A stretch of 64,000 nt of DNA from assembly GCF_019393635.1 (NCBI RefSeq), contig NC_057862.1:269156441-269220440 (forward strand). Direction: 5' to 3'. Under the pieces are notes generated by a model that had not been told where the DNA came from, searched no databases, and saw only the letters and a program-made list of their open reading frames with translations. Numbering within the stretch: the stretch's first letter is position 1; every line of letters begins with the position of its first letter. This document shows, in pieces, positions 1-10,973 of the stretch. Both the position numbers and the translations under genes were made by a program. This DNA comes from Dromiciops gliroides (Eukaryota > Chordata > Mammalia > Microbiotheria > Microbiotheriidae).

Positions 1-405
1 GACCATCTCTCCAATGTAGTGGTTTCTTAGATCTAACCCCCAAAATCTTTATCCATAGAAAGCATGGACTAGTTTTAGATAATATTCTGACTGACTTTCT
101 TCTAGCTCTGACTCCTGGAACAGTCACCCAGGGCTTGAGATCTCTGCCCCCTCAAAGAACTCCATAGGACCCTAAGAAAATGGCTTAGGTCTCCCTCAAA
201 TGGCAGGCCTCCTTCTCCACAGGATAGTATTTGGTTACAGGACTCCACTGCAAAGCCCTCATTGCTAGGATTGCTTAAGCATTTTGTGGGCCCTTTATCT
301 TGCTGAGGCTCTGACAGATGAATTTGTGTCAGGCCTCATAGAGGGCCCACAAGTAATGGGGCTAGTCAGGAAATGAGCTTGTATAATATGTTTATTAACA
401 ATTTC

Positions 406-559
406 AGGGGGTGGCTAGGTGGCACAGTGGATAAAGCACCAGCCCTGGATGCAGGAGTACCTGAGTTCAAATCCGACCTCAGATACTTGACACTTACTAG
501 CTGTGTGACCCTGGGCAAGTCACTTAACCCCCATTGTCCTGCTTTAAAAAAAAAAAAAT
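406..559 (+). mobile_element. WSINE1-like tRNA-derived SINE
   Basis: This is the prototype for the family in this window: a head GGCTAGGTGGCACAGTGGAT, a B-box-like GAGTTCAAATCC, a middle CTAGCTGTGTGACCCTGGGC, then CACTTAACCCCCATTG and an A tail. Length is about 145 bp without the tail. Confidence 0.85.
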
Positions 560-667
560 AACAGTTCACTGAAACAATTTCAAACTATGTATTTTTTGTT
601 GACTAGATCTTAGAATATGTAAAGAAAATAATATCATGTGTCTTCTTCATGTAGAATATGGTTTTGG

Positions 668-671
<4 letters not shown>

Positions 672-716
<45 letters not shown>
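672..716 (+). repeat. (TG)n microsatellite
   Basis: About 22 uninterrupted GT units. Confidence 0.95.
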
Positions 717-717
<1 letters not shown>

Positions 718-729
718 ACATATTTTTCC

Positions 730-802
730 TCTGAAATTATAAACTCAGTTCTTCCTGACTCTAGACCCAGCATTTCATCCATGGTACCACCTAGCTTCCT
801 GG
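730..802 (-). mobile_element. SINE head fragment, abutting the (TG)n tract
   Basis: The minus strand reads AGGAAGCTAGGTGGTACCATGG and on to GAACTGAGTT, the head of an older tRNA-derived SINE. The remainder has been lost at the microsatellite. Confidence 0.6.
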
Positions 803-2100
803 AAAATAGAAAGTAAAGGATGGTTACATGAGTCAGTCTGAAATAGTGATCCAAGTGGGGTAATCACTACCATTCAGTTCTGCAGGGCCACTGAAGCAGA
901 AGTTCTAGAGAGGAAAGCTTGAAAATGAAAGATGAACTGTCCAAGGCATGAATGGTCTCTGGTCTAGGAAGCAAAACAAATGCTGAGAAGATGGCTAAGG
1001 AACACGAAGTGAAAGGAATTTAAATACTATATCAATGACTGTTAATGCAAAAACATGATTTTCCTTGGATAAACTTGATTAACTTGATAAACTTGATAAA
1101 CTTGGATTAACTTGAAACCTTTCAGTATACAAAATATACAAAAGAAAATGACAGATGAAAAAAATTAAATGTGATTCACTAACGAAATGCTTTTAAACTT
1201 CTGGGACTTCTGTGGCTCCAAACAACTCCATACTCTCTGTCTAGAATTTAACCAATTTTTCCTTAGCCCTGTATGACATCTATCAAGGACTACTTCTAAG
1301 GTTTGATCTAATGCTCCTCTAAGGAGTCCTCATACTAACAGTTTCAATGCTCTCCCAAATGCTGCATTTTATCTGGTTCCTGCTCTCAGCTCACTGAGCT
1401 TCTGACTTAGAATGCTGGATATGGATTCAAGTCTGCAAGGCTGGGTAATTCTAAATTGAAATGTTATCATCAAGGGCCAGAATCAAGACTTGTTACTCTC
1501 TGAATATATTAAAAGATTTGTTAAGTACCTAGTGTGTAAGAATGTCCTAAATCTCTATGGAAATAAATAAAATCTAGATATGGATAGTATGCACATGGTC
1601 CCTATCTATGTTGCTTAAGTGAGTGGAGGGCAAGGGAAGGAAGAGGGAACAGTAATACAAGTGAATTAAATGACAAAAAAATATAGAAAAAAAGTGTTAT
1701 GATCTCACGATTCATCTGATAGGGTCAGAAAAGGAATAAGGTGATGTCCAAGTGAAGTGGAATTTCTCAACTTTCACACTCCTTTCTTTTTTTTTTTCCT
1801 AGAACACACTCATTTCTTAATAGAGATATCAAGTTTTTCATCAAAAATGTTACTAGTAAAACTATCTGAGTTATAATGTTACAATCTGGTATCAGCTCAC
1901 AAAACAACAATGTTAAAATAATGATCTATTAAGACTTTGTCACCTACATATACACACAAGAAAATTAGTAAAAAGGAAAAACCTCATCTATAGAAAAATA
2001 TTCATATTTACTCTATAATTACAAAAAAAATTAAAACAACCTATATGTCTAAATTGAATAGCTAAATAAATTACAGTATATTACTGTAATATGAAACAAT
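803..2100. other. Intronic sequence, nothing recognised
   Basis: AT-rich, with no ORF of note and no recognised repeat apart from short AACTTGATAA tandem units at 1068-1112. Confidence 0.5.
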
Positions 2101-2104
2101 GTGA

Positions 2105-2340
2105 ACACAGTGATGGAATTATAGTTTGGAAGGGTTGAATTGAAATTCTACCTCAAAGACCTACCAATAGTATTACCTCAACAAGTCACACAAACAATGT
2201 CTAAGCCTCAAAGATTTTTCTTCCTTTGTAAAGTATAATTGTTAATACCTCAAATGGTTATTGTGAGAATCCAATGAGATGTTTGTAAAGAAAACTTCAA
2301 AGTTTAAAACTATGTGATCTATTGATATTATTTTTATCAT
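2105..2340 (+). mobile_element. MIR-like SINE remnant
   Basis: CCTTTGTAAAGTATAATTG, then TACCTCAAATGGTTATTGTGAG and GAGATGTTTGTAAAG follow the order of the 3' half of MIR on the plus strand. Diverged. Confidence 0.6.
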
Positions 2341-2444
2341 TATCCAGACAAGTCTGGAAGGAGACTCAAAAAAATGATCTTCTGTGTTTGTTGTTCCTAT
2401 CATTTCATTCTGTCTTGTTAAAAATCCAAGAGTTTAAAGTAAAA
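2256..2444 (+). repeat. Duplicated segment, copy A (interrupted by the L1)
   Basis: From GTTATTGTGAGAATCC to TTTAAAGTAAAA this segment closely matches 12053-12265, and the match resumes after the L1 at 9344-9386 (AAAGTAAAAGGTAGGGTAG). The left part is MIR-like, but the similarity continues well beyond that element. Confidence 0.85.
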
Positions 2445-3031
2445 GGGGGGGGGGGCAGAGCCAAGATGGCAGAGAGGAAGCAGCAAGCTGCCTGAGCTCT
2501 CCTTCTGTTCCCTCCAAATGAACATTAAATCAAGCCTCTGGACGGATTCTGAAACTACAGAACCTGCAAAGAGACAGAGAGACACAGTCCTCCAACCAGA
2601 GATAATTTAGAAGACTTCAGGAAAAGGTCGGTCTGACTCGGGCAAAAGGGAGCCCCAGCGCAGGGCAGCAACCCAGCGCCGAGGGGGTCGGGGCAAGTCA
2701 GCAGGAGCTGCGGGCCACAGCCGGACAACTGAGGCTCCCGGAACCTGGTTCAAAAATCTGGTGGCCAAGAAGGACAGTGGAAAAACCTACCTGCACCGGC
2801 CGGGAGGGAGATGAACAGGTCAGGCGGCATCAGACACCGGGGTCTGGCGCCTGGCTGGCCGAGGGCAATCAGACAGGAAGTGCAGGGCGGGGGATCTCCA
2901 CACACCATAAAGGCCTCAGAGTAAAAGCCCGGTCACACAGCACCTATACCCCTGCACAAGAAGCCCAAAACAGGGACCCTGGTGCCCCCAGAGCAGACCT
3001 CAACTTAAAGAATAAAAAATAAGCTGCAATA
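2445..3031 (+). promoter_or_regulatory. L1 5' UTR / internal promoter
   Basis: This leader precedes ORF1 and is richer in G+C and CpG than its surroundings (for example 2640-2880). CCAAGATGGC at 2461-2470 is the YY1-binding initiator known from L1 5' ends. A plus-strand ORF at 2777-3022 within it has no recognised product. Confidence 0.75.
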
Positions 3032-4082
3032 ATGAGTAAGAAGCAAAAAAGAGCCCTCTCCATTGAGAGCTTCTGTATCAATAGGGAAGAAGCCAACACA
3101 AACTCAGATGAGGACAATAGCCTCAAATTGTCTATATCTGAAGCCTCACAAGGGAAGGTGAATTGGTCGCAAGCACAAAAAGCCTTCCTGGAAGAGCTCA
3201 AAAAGGATTTTAAAAATCAATTGCAAGAGGTAGAAGAAAAAATGGGGAGAGAAATGAAAGCAAAACAAGAAAACTATGAAAAAAGAATCAGCAGCTTGGA
3301 AAAGGAAGCTGAAGAAAACAAAGCCTTAAAAAATTCATTTGGCCAAATGGAAAAAAAGCTGCATAATCTCAGTGAAGAAAACAATACCTTAAAAAATTCA
3401 CTTAGCCAAATGGAAAAAAGGGTGCATAATCTCACTGAAGAAAACAATGCCTTAAAAATTAAAGTGGGACAGTTGGAAGATAAGGAATCCATGAGACACC
3501 AGGAATCAGTCAAGCAGAATTAAAAAAATGAAAAAATAGAAGAAAATGTGAAATACCTCATTGGAAAGACAACTGATCTGGAAAACAGATCGAGGAGAGA
3601 CAATTTGAGAATCATTGGACTGCCTGAAAGCCATGACAAGAAAAAGAATCTAGACACCATATTCCAGGAAATTATTAAGGAGAACTGCCCTGATATCATA
3701 GAATCAGAGGATAAAATCATCATTGAAAGAATCCACCGATCACCTCCTGAAAGAGACCCCAAAAGGAAAACTCCAAGGAATATTGTAGCCAAATTCCAGA
3801 ATTATCAGGTGAAGGAGAAAATACTCCAAGCAGCCAGAAAGAAGCAATTTAAATATCATGGAGCCACAGTCAGTATTGCTCAGGACCTGGAATATGATAT
3901 TCCAGAAGGCAAAGGAGCTTGGATTGCAGCCGAGAATCTATTACCCAGCAAAAATGTGCATTTTCTTTCAGGGGAAAAGATGGACATTTAATGACATTGG
4001 GGACTTTCAATCTTTCCTGGTGAAAAGACCAGAACTGAATAGAAAATTTGATCTCAACATACAAGACTCAAGAGAAGTTTAA
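3032..4082 (+). pseudogene. L1 ORF1 (RNA-binding chaperone ORF1p), disrupted
   Basis: ORF1p coats L1 RNA as a coiled-coil trimer. The frame opens at ATG 3032. A Lys/Glu-rich coiled coil follows, with 21-residue near-repeats at 3311-3481. A TAA at 3521-3523 then stops the frame, which resumes in phase through the RRM-like part (RDNLRIIGLPES; 3548 onward). Around 3899-3935 the frame shifts by one, and the C-terminal domain (QPRIYYPAKM) continues in the next frame to the stop at 4080-4082. The nominal length is about 350 codons, as in other L1s. One nonsense change plus one frameshift make it non-functional as written. Confidence 0.9.
3311..3481 (+). repeat. 63-bp tandem units in the ORF1 coiled coil
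   Basis: Units start at 3311, 3374 and 3437, each beginning GAAGAAAACAA. Two are full 63 bp and the third is partial. Each codes for 21 residues (three heptads). This looks like duplication of coiled-coil length, as is known for ORF1 of other mammalian L1 lineages. Confidence 0.85.
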
Positions 4083-4144
4083 AAAGGTAAACAGAGGGGG
4101 AAAAAAAAAGTTACCCTATTAGGTTAAACTGTTTATATCCCTAC

Positions 4145-4512
4145 TGTAACGATTGGAATGATGCCACCTGCTGGAGACTTAATGTAGAAGAGTTCTGCCC
4201 ATGAAGCGAAGGTCTTTGAGGGCAAAACCAGGAGTCTTTTGGCATCAGGAAGTGACGCGGTCTAGTGGGAGGAGGAAGGAAGAGACTGGCGCTTGCTCTC
4301 GCTCTCTTTCCTTTGGACTCTGGTGGAGAGCGGAGCTAGAAATGTGCTCTCCTTTTAATAGATAGGAATCTAGGTCTTTCTCTCTCTCTTTACCAAATTC
4401 TTATTCTCCTTAATAAATGCTTAAAAGTCTAACTCTTGCTAAAGCTTATAATTTATTGGCGACCACTCATTAGATATTTTAGACAGTTTAGCTAGAATTT
4501 TAGCCCTTAACA
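4145..4512 (+). mobile_element. Solo LTR inserted between L1 ORF1 and ORF2
   Basis: The 368 bp element begins TGTAACGATTGG and ends CCCTTAACA, flanked by the 4-bp duplication CTAC (4141-4144 and 4513-4516). It contains AATAAA in the sense strand near its 3' end. A 4-bp target duplication and TG...CA ends fit a gammaretrovirus-like ERV. No internal sequence remains, so it is a recombined solo LTR. Related copies are at 28778, 29468, 42576 and 50678. Confidence 0.88.
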
Positions 4513-5037
4513 CTACACAGGAAGATAATACTCATAACTCTTAAGAACTGTAAATGTATTTGGGCAGAGAGAAGGACTTTATATAGAGGGTATAAATATA
4601 AATTGTCTTTGATGTGATAATACAAAAGAATTAAGGGGTTAAAAAGGGAGTCTATGGGGAGGAGAGGAAAGGGGAGGTGGAATGGGATGAATTATATCAT
4701 ATGAAGAGGTGGAAAAAAACCTATTACAATAGAGAGAAAGAAAGGAGGGGGCAACATTGTTTCAACCCTATTCTCATTAGATTTGACTCAAAGAGGGAAT
4801 AACATATATGTTCATTAGGATAAAGAAACTTAACTCATTCTTTAGGGAAACAAAAGGGGAAGGGAAAGGGGGGACTGATAGAAGGGAGGACAAAAGCAAG
4901 GGAGAAAAGGGTAAAGAAAAGAGAGGGGGGTGATAAAAAGGGAGGGCAGATCGGGGGAGGCAGGGGTAAGAAGTAAAACCTCAGTGAGGAGGAATAGGGT
5001 GAAAGAAGGGGGGAAAAGTACAAAGGGGGTAAATAGA

Positions 5038-8000
5038 ATGGAGGGGAATAGACAGTCAGTAATAATAACTGTGAATGTGAATGGGATGAACTCTGCTATA
5101 AAACGGAAGCGAATTGCAGAGTGGATTAAAAACCAGAACCCTACAATATGCTGTTTACAAGAAACACATTTGAAGCAGAGAGATACACACAGAGTAAAGG
5201 TAAAAGGCTGGAGCAGAATATATTATGCCTCAGCTAAAGTAAAAAAGACAGGGGTAGCAATCCTTATCTCAGACAAAGTGCAGGCAAAAATAGATCTCAT
5301 TAAAAGAGATAAGGAAGGAAATTACATCTTACTTAAAGGTACTATAGATAATGAAGTAATATCAATATTAAATATGTATGCGCCAAGTGGTATAGCATCC
5401 AAGTTCTTAGAGGAGAAGTTAAATGAGTTACAAGAGGAATTAGACAGTAATACTATACTAGTGGGGGATCTGAATCTCCCCCTCTCAGAATTAGATAAAT
5501 CTAGCCAAAAAATAAATAAGAAAGAAGTGAAAGAGGTGAATAGATTACTAGAAAAGTTAGACATGATAGATGTCTGGAGAAAATTGAGTGGGGATAGAAA
5601 GGAATATACCTTTTTCTCAGCAGTACATGGCACATTTTCAAAAACTGACCATGTATTAGGGCACAAAAACATTATAGTCAAATGTAGAAAGGCAGAAATA
5701 GTAAATGCATCCTTCTCAGATCATGATGCAATAAAAATTACATATAAGAAAGAGCCAGGGAAAAGTAGAATGAAAATCAATTGGAAACTAAATAATTTCA
5801 TTCTAAAGAATGAATGGGCCAAACAAGAAATCATAGAAACAATCAATAACTTTATCCAAGAGAATGACAATAATGAGACAACATACCAAAATCTATGGGA
5901 TGCAGCCAAAGCAGTGCTTAGGGGAAAATTTATAGCTCTAAATGCTTACATGAATAAGAAAGAGAAAGAGGAGATTAAAGAATTGGGCATGCAACTTAAA
6001 AAGCTAGAAAAAGAACAAATTAGAAATCTCCAATTAGACACTAAATTAGAGATCCTGAAAATTAAAGGAGAAATTAATAAGATTGAAAGCAAAAAAACTA
6101 GAGAATTAATCAATAAAACTAAGAGCTGGTTTTATGAAAAAACCAATAAAATAGATAAAATATTGGTTAATTTGATTAACAAAAAGAAAGAAGAAAACCA
6201 AATTACCAGTATCAAAAATGAAAAGGGTGATGTTACCACCAATGAAGTAGAAATTAAAGCAATAATTAGGAAATATTTTGCCCAACTGTATGCCAATAAA
6301 TTTGACAATCTAAATGAAATAGATGAATATTTACAAAAATACAAACTGCCCAGGTTAACTGAAGAGGAAATAAAATCCTTAAATAAACCCATATTAGAAA
6401 AAGAAATTGAACAAGCTATTAATGAACTCCCTAAGAAAAAATCCCCAGAGCCAGATGGGTTTACGGGTGAATTTTACCAAACATTTAAAGAACAATTAAT
6501 TCCAATATTATACAAACTATTTGGAAAAATAGGTGAAGAAGGAGTTCTACCAAATTCGTTTTATGACACAAATATGATGGTGATACCAAAACCAGGCAAA
6601 GCAAAAACAGAGAAAGAAAATTATAGACCAATTTCGCTAATGAATATTGATGCTAAAATCTTAAATAAGATATTAGCAAGGAGATTACAGCAAGTGATCA
6701 CCAGGATAATACACTATGACCAGGTGGGATTTATACCAGAAATGCAGGGCTGGTTCAACATTAGGAAAACTATTAACATAATCAACCACATCAATAAGAA
6801 AACCAACCAAAATCATATGATTATCTCAATAGATGCAGAGAAAGCTTTTGACAAAGTACAGCACCCATTCCTAATAAAAACACTAGAGAGTTTAGGAATA
6901 GGGGGAGCTTTCCTTAGAATAATAAACAGTATCTACCTAAAGCCATCAGCAAGTATTATATGCAATGGAGATAAATTAGAGGCCTTCCCAATAAGTTCAG
7001 GGGTGAAACAGGGATGTCCATTATCACCCCTATTATTTAATATTGTCCTAGAAATGTTAGCTTTAGCAATCAGAGAAGAGAAAGGAATTAAAGGAATTAG
7101 AATAGGCAAGGAGGAAACAAAACTATCACTCTTTGCAGATGATATGATGGTATACTTAAGGAATCCTCGAGAATCAAGTCAAAAATTACTTGAAACAATT
7201 AACAACTTTAGCAAAGTAGCAGGATATAAAATAAATCCACATAAATCATCAGCATTTCTATACATGACCAACAAAGTCCAGCAGCAAGAGATAGAAAGAG
7301 AAATGCCATTTAAAGTAACGGTAGATAATATAAAATACTTGGGAGTCTACTTGCCAAGACAAACCCAGGAACTCTATGAACACAACTACCAAACACTCTT
7401 CACACAAATCAAATCAGATCTAAATAATTGGAAAGATATCAATTGCTCATGGATAGGCAGAGCTAATATAGTAAAAATGACAATACTGCCTAAATTAATT
7501 TACTTATTCAGTGCCATACCAATCAGACTACCTAAAAATTATTTTATACAGCTAGAACAAATAATAACAAAATTCATCTGGAAAAACAAAAAATCAAGAA
7601 TATCCAGGGAAATAATGAAAAAAAATTCACAGGAAGGTGGGTTAGCGGTACCAAACCTGGAGCTTTACTATAAAGCGGCAGTCATGAAAACTATCTGGTA
7701 CTGGCTAAAAAATAGAGTGGTAGATCAATGGAATAGGCTAGGCTCAGGAAATGCAGTAGTAAATGACACTAGTAATGTAGTGTTTGATAAACCCAAAGAC
7801 TCCAGCTTCTGGGATAGGAACTCAGTATTTGACAAAAACTGCTGGGAAAACTGGAAGATAGTATGGCAGAAATTAGGCATAGACCAACATCTTACACCTT
7901 ATACTAAAATAAGGTCAAAATGGATACATGATTTAGACATAAGAGGTGATACCATAGGTAAATTAGGAGAGAAAGGAATAGTGTACCTATCAGATCTTTG

Positions 8001-8871
8001 GAAAGGAGAACAGTTTTTGACCAAACAAGAGATAGAGTATATTATAAAATGCAAAATGGAGGATTTTGATTATATTAAATTAAAAAAATTTTGTACAAAC
8101 AGAAGCAATGCATCCAAAATTGGAAGGGAGGCAGAAAACTGGGAAACAATTTTTGAGGCCAGTGCTTCTGATAAAGGCCTCATCTCTAAAATATATAGGG
8201 AATTAAATCAAATTTATAAGAATCCAAGTCATTCCCCAATTGAGAAATGGTCAAAGGATATGAACAGGCAGTTTACTGATGAAGAAACCAAAGCTATCTA
8301 TTCCCATATGAAAAAATGCTCTAAATCTCTAATGATTAGAGAGATGCAAATAAAAACAACTCTGAGGTACCACCTGACACCTATCAGATTGGCTAAAATG
8401 ACAAAAAAGGAAGATAATAAATGTTGGAGAGGCTGTGGGAAAATTGGAACACTAATGCATTGTTGGTGGAGCTGTGAGCTGATCCAACCATTCTGGAGAG
8501 CAATTTGGAATTATGCCCAAAGGGCAATAAAGCTGTGCATACCCTTTGACCCAGCAATTCCACTTTTAGGTCTTTTGCCCAAAGAAATCATGGAAGGGGG
8601 AAAGGGACCCACATGTACAAAAATATTTATAGCTGCTCTTTACGTGGTAGCAAGGAATTGGAAGTTGAGGGGGTGCCCATCAATTGGGGAATGGCTGGAC
8701 AAGTTGTGGTATATGAATACAATGGAATACTATTGTGCTGTAAGAAATGATGAGCAGGAAGAGTTCAGAGAAACCTGGAGGGTCTTACGTGAGCTGATGA
8801 TGAGTGAGATGAGCAGAACCAGAAGAACATTGTACACAGTATCATCAACATTGAGTGTTGACCTACTGTGA
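5038..8871 (+). CDS. L1 ORF2p: endonuclease / reverse transcriptase, 1277 codons, uninterrupted
   Basis: ORF2p nicks target DNA and reverse-transcribes L1 RNA. I chose the ATG at 5038 because [16 protein letters not shown] aligns with the start of known L1 ORF2 proteins (about 1275 residues); the open frame itself runs from 4930. The endonuclease has N13/N15, QETH with E42, GDLN with D144 and N146, D204 (KTDH) and SDH with D228 and H229. The reverse transcriptase has the motif FADD at residues 699-702, [11 protein letters not shown] upstream and [11 protein letters not shown] before it. A C-terminal Cys-rich motif C-x3-C-x7-H-x4-C starts near residue 1129. All the key catalytic residues I know are present and there is no stop or shift. 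Activity is not shown, and some conserved positions may be altered. Confidence 0.93.
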   Translation: MEGNRQSVIITVNVNGMNSAIKRKRIAEWIKNQNPTICCLQETHLKQRDTHRVKVKGWSRIYYASAKVKKTGVAILISDKVQAKIDLIKRDKEGNYILLKGTIDNEVISILNMYAPSGIASKFLEEKLNELQEELDSNTILVGDLNLPLSELDKSSQKINKKEVKEVNRLLEKLDMIDVWRKLSGDRKEYTFFSAVHGTFSKTDHVLGHKNIIVKCRKAEIVNASFSDHDAIKITYKKEPGKSRMKINWKLNNFILKNEWAKQEIIETINNFIQENDNNETTYQNLWDAAKAVLRGKFIALNAYMNKKEKEEIKELGMQLKKLEKEQIRNLQLDTKLEILKIKGEINKIESKKTRELINKTKSWFYEKTNKIDKILVNLINKKKEENQITSIKNEKGDVTTNEVEIKAIIRKYFAQLYANKFDNLNEIDEYLQKYKLPRLTEEEIKSLNKPILEKEIEQAINELPKKKSPEPDGFTGEFYQTFKEQLIPILYKLFGKIGEEGVLPNSFYDTNMMVIPKPGKAKTEKENYRPISLMNIDAKILNKILARRLQQVITRIIHYDQVGFIPEMQGWFNIRKTINIINHINKKTNQNHMIISIDAEKAFDKVQHPFLIKTLESLGIGGAFLRIINSIYLKPSASIICNGDKLEAFPISSGVKQGCPLSPLLFNIVLEMLALAIREEKGIKGIRIGKEETKLSLFADDMMVYLRNPRESSQKLLETINNFSKVAGYKINPHKSSAFLYMTNKVQQQEIEREMPFKVTVDNIKYLGVYLPRQTQELYEHNYQTLFTQIKSDLNNWKDINCSWIGRANIVKMTILPKLIYLFSAIPIRLPKNYFIQLEQIITKFIWKNKKSRISREIMKKNSQEGGLAVPNLELYYKAAVMKTIWYWLKNRVVDQWNRLGSGNAVVNDTSNVVFDKPKDSSFWDRNSVFDKNCWENWKIVWQKLGIDQHLTPYTKIRSKWIHDLDIRGDTIGKLGEKGIVYLSDLWKGEQFLTKQEIEYIIKCKMEDFDYIKLKKFCTNRSNASKIGREAENWETIFEASASDKGLISKIYRELNQIYKNPSHSPIEKWSKDMNRQFTDEETKAIYSHMKKCSKSLMIREMQIKTTLRYHLTPIRLAKMTKKEDNKCWRGCGKIGTLMHCWWSCELIQPFWRAIWNYAQRAIKLCIPFDPAIPLLGLLPKEIMEGGKGPTCTKIFIAALYVVARNWKLRGCPSIGEWLDKLWYMNTMEYYCAVRNDEQEEFRETWRVLRELMMSEMSRTRRTLYTVSSTLSVDLL

Positions 8872-9343
8872 TGGACTATATTCTTCTCACCAATGCAATG
8901 GTACAGAAGAGTTCCAGGGAACTCATGATAGAAGAGGATCTCCAAATCCAAGAAAAAAAAAAAGAAAGAAAGAACTGTGGAGTATAGATGCTGATTGGAC
9001 CATATTATTTCTTTTGTTCTGGGTGCTATTGTTTTTTTTTTCTATTTTGAGGTTTTGCATCACTGCTCTGATTTTTTTCTCTTGTAACAGGATTAATGCA
9101 GAAATAGGATTAATGTTATTATGTGTATATATATGTGTGTGTATATATCTATATCTATATCTATATCTATATGTATAGAGATATATAGACATAACCTATA
9201 TCAGATTACCTGCTGTCTAGGGGAGGGGGGAGGGAGGGGAGGGAGGGAGAAAAATCTGAAATTGTAAAGCTTGTATAAACAAAAGTTGAGAACTATCTTT
9301 ACATGTAACGGAAAAAATAAAATACCTTATACATTAAAAAAAA
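8872..9343 (+). mobile_element. L1 3' UTR with microsatellite, G-rich tract and poly(A) signal
   Basis: After the ORF2 stop come a (TATC/TATG)-rich stretch at 9119-9192, a polypurine G-rich tract at 9220-9248 (several runs of 3-6 G, a candidate G-quadruplex, common in L1 3' UTRs) and AATAAA at 9316. Confidence 0.85.
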
Positions 9344-10394
9344 AAAGTAAAAGGTAGGGTAGTGTAGTTGACAAGAGTGCTGGATTCAGTGAACAAGACA
9401 TCCAGCTAGGTGATCCTCAACACTTCAGGGGTCAGCAAACTAACTGAGCCAAATCCAAGACAGTGACTGTTTTTGCATGGTCAGTGAGCTAAGACTAGTT
9501 TTTACATCTTTAAAAGGTTGGAAATAAGTCAAAAGGATATTTTGTTTCACATGAAAATTACATGAAATTTATATTTTACTGTCTGTAAATAAAGTTTCGT
9601 TGCAACAAAGCCACACTCATTTACTTACCTATTGTCTACAGGCTACCTTCATTCTACAACTACAGGGATTGTTGGTACTCTCATCTGTTCCCTCTGCTGC
9701 TTAACACACTACAAATTGCAGCAACATAGTTGTAACTTGTCGGTGTTTCAATTGCCACTATGTACTGCAACATTTTACTTTTTTTTAATTGCCAGTGTAA
9801 AATTATGTCAAAACAAGAAAATAGGAAAAAATTATGATTTTTTTTGGTTAAAGCTGAGACTGAAATTTTTTTAAATGAGAAAAACTGTCCTCAACTACTG
9901 TAATCAAACACTGAATGGCTATGGAAATTAGGTTTTATTGCAAACTTGGTAACATTCCTTAATTAATTCAAACTAAAATTACAAGGTAAAATAGCACTTG
10001 CATGCAAAACTTATACAATAAAGTCAATTCCACAACAACTAATATTGATGGAATCACAAGTGTATGTATCATACATACTTCCTTCCCATGCTGTCAAAAG
10101 TTAAAACAAGAAACCAAGATCTCCATTCCCACACAAATTTGCAGTGGATATATTTTTCAAGGTCTAACCACAGTTGCAGCAAGCAGCCTTTTTCAGACCT
10201 CAATAAAGTATAAAAGAAATAGCCCTATTTCAAAATCCATTTAACAGTGCAATTGAGGAGCTTCCACCAATCTGCAATGTAATAACAAGATAAAGGAAAA
10301 TAGCAGGAAAAGACTAATAAAATTCTACAATTGTCTGCCAAGTAATCACATCAACATGATCCAAACGTCAGTATTTGCCCGTCCTTATCTAGTT

Positions 10395-10560
10395 ATGGCA
10401 TGTGAATGTGATAGAATACTAATATGCTGTGAGATATGATGCAAGAGATGGCATCTAATAAACCTACAAAGATATATGAATTGATACAAAGTGAAGTGAG
10501 CAAAACAAAATGAACCATTCACAGAGTAATGGCAGTGTTGAAAAGGCAGTCTTTATATGA
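10395..10560 (+). mobile_element. Old L1 fragment (ORF2 3' end)
   Basis: GGCATGTGAATGTGATAGAA, then GTGAAGTGAGCAAAAC is a decayed version of the ORF2 C-terminal DNA seen at 8710-8840. Nested in the hAT element. Confidence 0.6.
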
Positions 10561-10638
10561 AAAGACATTTTTCAAAGATGAATTGCATAAAATCTCAATA
10601 CAGATCAGCCTTAATAGATGAACATTTGCTATCATTTT

Positions 10639-10769
10639 TTTTAAGGCAACTGGGGTTAAATGACTCGAGCAGGTTCACACAGCTATTAAGGGCCTGAGGT
10701 GAGATTTGAACTAGGGTCCTCCCAACTTCAGGACCAGTGCTCTAGCCACTGCACTACCTAGCTGCCCCT
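10639..10769 (-). mobile_element. Older WSINE-like SINE
   Basis: Inverse orientation; body recognisable (GTTAAATGACTCGAGCAGG, CACTACCTAGCTGCCCC) but more diverged than its neighbours. Confidence 0.75.
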
Positions 10770-10818
10770 GCCATAATTTCTGATAGTTGGAAATGCCAAC
10801 TTTGAACCCCAATTAATT

Positions 10819-10973
10819 TTTTTTTATTTTTTTTTAGTGAGGCAATTGGGGTTAAGTGACTTGCCCAGGGTCACACAGCTAGTAAGTGTTAAGTGTCTGA
10901 GGCCGGATTTGAACTCAGGTCCTCCTGACTCCAGGGCCGGTGCTCTATCCACTGCACCAGCTAGCTGCCCCCT
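10819..10973 (-). mobile_element. WSINE1-like SINE with TSD
   Basis: Flanked by GAACCCCAATTAATT (10804-10818) and GAACCCAATTAATT (10974-10987). Little diverged. Confidence 0.88.

Larger units (their letters stand above)
2445..9343 (+). mobile_element. Full-length LINE-1 (L1) with target-site duplication
   Basis: The element starts with a G run and GCAGAGCCAAGATGGCAGAG, the typical L1 5' end with a YY1 site (2461-2470). It has a ~590 bp 5' UTR, ORF1, a spacer, ORF2, a 3' UTR with a G-rich tract, an AATAAA at 9316-9321 and a poly(A) tail. It is flanked by AAAGTAAAA at 2436-2444 and 9344-9352. The total is about 6.9 kb, of which 368 bp is a later solo LTR. It lies inside RALGAPA1 intron 1 in antisense orientation. 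ORF2 is open throughout and ORF1 is broken, so the copy is not autonomous. Confidence 0.93.

Noticed and set aside
406..559. tRNA gene candidates from the tRNA-like SINE heads
   Set aside because: The A/B-box resemblance reflects SINE ancestry; there is no full cloverleaf and every case is part of a SINE with an A tail.
366..561. Frames on both strands reading LPRVTQLVSVKCLR or ALDSGGPEFKSDLRHLTLTSCVTLGKSL type peptides, repeated throughout the window
   Set aside because: These are translations of the WSINE1-like SINE, not genes.
4930..5037. Upstream in-frame extension of L1 ORF2 (36 codons)
   Set aside because: The 5038 ATG aligns with the start of other ORF2 proteins and gives the expected length; the extension is basic, low-complexity spacer.
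8855..9192. Frames over the L1 3' UTR on both strands
   Set aside because: Formed by the TATC/TATG microsatellite and by 3' UTR without similarity to known proteins.
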